From contig JAUVQN010000085.1 in the NCBI GenBank assembly GCA_030598125.1, positions 1 to 6,171 on the forward strand: 6,171 nt of DNA, in the 5' to 3' direction. A model generated the notes under the pieces. That model worked only from the letters and a program-made list of their open reading frames with translations, was not told where the DNA came from and did not search any database. Below are positions 5,292 through 6,171 of this stretch, piece after piece. Position numbers and translations under genes: made by a program. Position 1 is the stretch's first letter, and each line of letters opens with the position of its first letter. Origin of the DNA: Coriobacteriia bacterium (GTDB taxonomy: Bacteria > Actinomycetota > Coriobacteriia > Anaerosomatales > JAUVQN01).

Positions 5292-5791
5292 TAGACGTCG
5301 ATCTCGTCCGGCGCCGGCCGAGCGTCGGCTCCCCAGTCGTCCGTGTCGAAGTCGCCCTCGGCGATCCGTTCGCTCGACATCTTCAGGTACTTCCCGCGTG
5401 CCTCCACGGCCACGTCACCTTCGGGAAGCAGGATATCCCCGCTCCCTTCGAAGAGCCGCGAGGAGTCCTTGGTGATGCGGCCCACCACGCGCAGCTCTTC
5501 GTCGAGCGGTACGGGACGCCCGTACCTCACCGAGAGCTCCACGGTGACGCCCCAGACGTCGGCGCCGCCCGCGCTGATGGCCCGCCCGATCGTCTCGTCG
5601 AGGATCGCGGAAGCCATACCGCCGTGCAGGCGGCCCGGGTAGCCCTGATGCTGTCGGGACGGGCGGAAGACGCCCACGAGTTCGCCCGTCTCCAGCTCGA
5701 AGAAGCGGGCGTGCAGTCCCGCGGCGTTCTCCGTGCCGCAGACGAGGCACATGCGACTCACGTTCTGAGCGGCGGTCACCTTGCGTTTCAT
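5291..5791 (-). CDS. PaaI-family hotdog-fold thioesterase
   Basis: 166 residues. The hotdog signature LHGGMASAILDETIGRA (55-71) is clear, with H56-GG and the D65-E66 pair typical of PaaI/4HBT acyl-CoA thioesterases. The strand VTVELSVRYGRPVPLDEELRVVGRI (82-106) is also characteristic of the family. The N-terminal MCLVCGTENAAGLH (14-27) is the Cys-x-x-Cys-Gly form often found in this subgroup. It should hydrolyse a CoA thioester; the acyl group is not predictable. An acidic tail at 141-166 (EGDFDTDD, PDEIDV) extends beyond the core. The start at 5791 is chosen because AAGGGG lies 6 nt upstream and a -10 box lies at 5825-5820. Upstream in-frame ATGs at 5821 and 5917 lack ribosome-binding sites, and their Arg/Pro-rich translation is not hotdog-like. 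It is convergent with the zinc-ribbon operon and divergent from the lipoprotein gene. Confidence 0.92.
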   Translation of the reverse strand: MKRKVTAAQNVSRMCLVCGTENAAGLHARFFELETGELVGVFRPSRQHQGYPGRLHGGMASAILDETIGRAISAGGADVWGVTVELSVRYGRPVPLDEELRVVGRITKDSSRLFEGSGDILLPEGDVAVEARGKYLKMSSERIAEGDFDTDDWGADARPAPDEIDV

Positions 5792-5819
5792 CCCGGACCC
5801 CTTCCGACGGACCGCGACC

Positions 5820-5825
5820 ATGATA
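5820..5825 (-). promoter_or_regulatory. Candidate -10 box of the thioesterase gene
   Basis: TATCAT on the minus strand fits TAnnnT. It would place the transcript start about 22 nt before the ATG at 5791, with the Shine-Dalgarno inside that leader. It overlaps the alternative upstream ATG at 5821, which argues against that start. No clear -35 is seen. Confidence 0.4.
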
Positions 5826-5896
5826 CGGCGTCGCCGGCACCGGCATGGTGGCAGTCGCACGCACGCAGGTGCTCGATGAGACGCCCTCGGAACGGG

Positions 5897-5902
5897 TAGA
5901 GT
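5897..5902 (+). promoter_or_regulatory. Candidate -10 box of the lipoprotein gene
   Basis: TAGAGT fits TAnnnT and lies 32 nt before the ATG at 5935, leaving room for a leader of about 25 nt that includes the ribosome-binding site. The best -35 match at 18-nt spacing is poor (TCGATG). Confidence 0.35.
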
Positions 5903-5934
5903 GCAAGTGACAAGCATCGACGGAAGGGAACCGT

Positions 5935-6171
5935 ATGCTCACGTGGAGGAACCTGATCATGACGGCCATCTTGGTCGCACTCGCGCTATCCCTCGTGGGC
6001 TGCAGCTCTAACGATCCGAGCATCGAGGGCACGTGGACCGAGGGAGAGTCCGGCGTCGAGTACGTCTTCGAGTCGGACGGCACGATGCTGCTCAAAGACA
6101 CGACCGTGGACTTCGAGGTGTCCGCCGACTACGAGGTCGACGGGGACACGCTCACGGTGACCTTCGAAGGC
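5935..6171 (+). CDS. Lipoprotein with small beta-rich domain, partial at window edge
   Basis: 79 residues are present and the frame is open to the right edge. The N-terminus MLTWRNLIMTAILVALALSL is followed by the lipobox LVGC (20-23). This predicts signal peptidase II cleavage and lipidation of C23, and so anchoring to the outer face of the cytoplasmic membrane. The mature part starts SSNDPSIEGTWTEGES and continues with alternating strands (VEYVFESDGTMLL, YEVDGDTLTVTFEG). This is the pattern of small lipocalin-like or DUF5640-type 'GTW...Y.F..DGT' domains found in secreted lipoproteins of Gram-positive bacteria. The exact family cannot be fixed from this fragment. The ATG at 5935 is supported by GGAAGGGA 5 nt upstream. 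An in-frame ATG at 5959 would shorten the signal peptide and has no ribosome-binding site. It is divergent from the thioesterase across 143 bp. Confidence 0.85.
   Translation, partial: MLTWRNLIMTAILVALALSLVGCSSNDPSIEGTWTEGESGVEYVFESDGTMLLKDTTVDFEVSADYEVDGDTLTVTFEG

Noticed and set aside
5792..5917. N-terminal extension of the thioesterase to ATGs at 5821 or 5917
   Set aside because: The extension is Arg/Pro/Cys-rich and unlike hotdog proteins. Neither ATG has a ribosome-binding site, while the ATG at 5791 has AAGGGG 6 nt upstream.

Overview
This is a high-GC bacterial window, most consistent with an actinobacterium. The evidence is strongly GC-biased codon use, a surface protein with cell-wall-binding (CWB2) repeats joined to FG-GAP repeats, and TAnnnT -10 hexamers placed so close to start codons that leaderless transcription is likely. 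A Coriobacteriia-like lineage would fit, but that placement is an inference from gene content and not from a marker gene.

Layout. Positions 1-126 are the left-hand remnant of an IS3-family insertion sequence: its terminal repeat, untranslated leader and the first 19 codons of orfA, all on the minus strand. Positions 127-270 hold a good hairpin terminator for the next gene. Positions 271-2436 (minus) encode a 721-residue secreted protein with seven FG-GAP_2-like propeller blades followed by three CWB2 repeats. Positions 2522-3469 (minus) encode a zinc-binding medium-chain dehydrogenase/reductase. Its start lies only 55 bp from a divergent plus-strand cluster at 3525-5265: a 368-residue protein resembling alpha/alpha-toroid (prenyltransferase/squalene-cyclase-repeat) proteins, then two small single-pass membrane proteins, the second with an N-terminal zinc ribbon. 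The three genes are separated by 13-15 nt, each downstream gene has its own strong Shine-Dalgarno sequence, and they read as one operon. A convergent PaaI-type hotdog thioesterase occupies 5291-5791 (minus). A divergent lipoprotein gene starts at 5935 and runs off the right edge.

How the parts may work together. The dehydrogenase and the toroid operon share a compact intergenic region with two face-to-face -10 elements, each exactly 6 nt from its ATG, and a GAGAC-N6-GTCTC dyad between them, so they may be co-regulated. The toroid protein, tail-anchored protein and membrane zinc-ribbon protein are the best candidate for an undescribed functional unit, but no function can be read from the sequence. 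The surface protein, thioesterase and lipoprotein look like ordinary accessory or envelope genes. No rRNA, tRNA, CRISPR array or phage genes were seen. No stretch over 300 bases lacks a gene.
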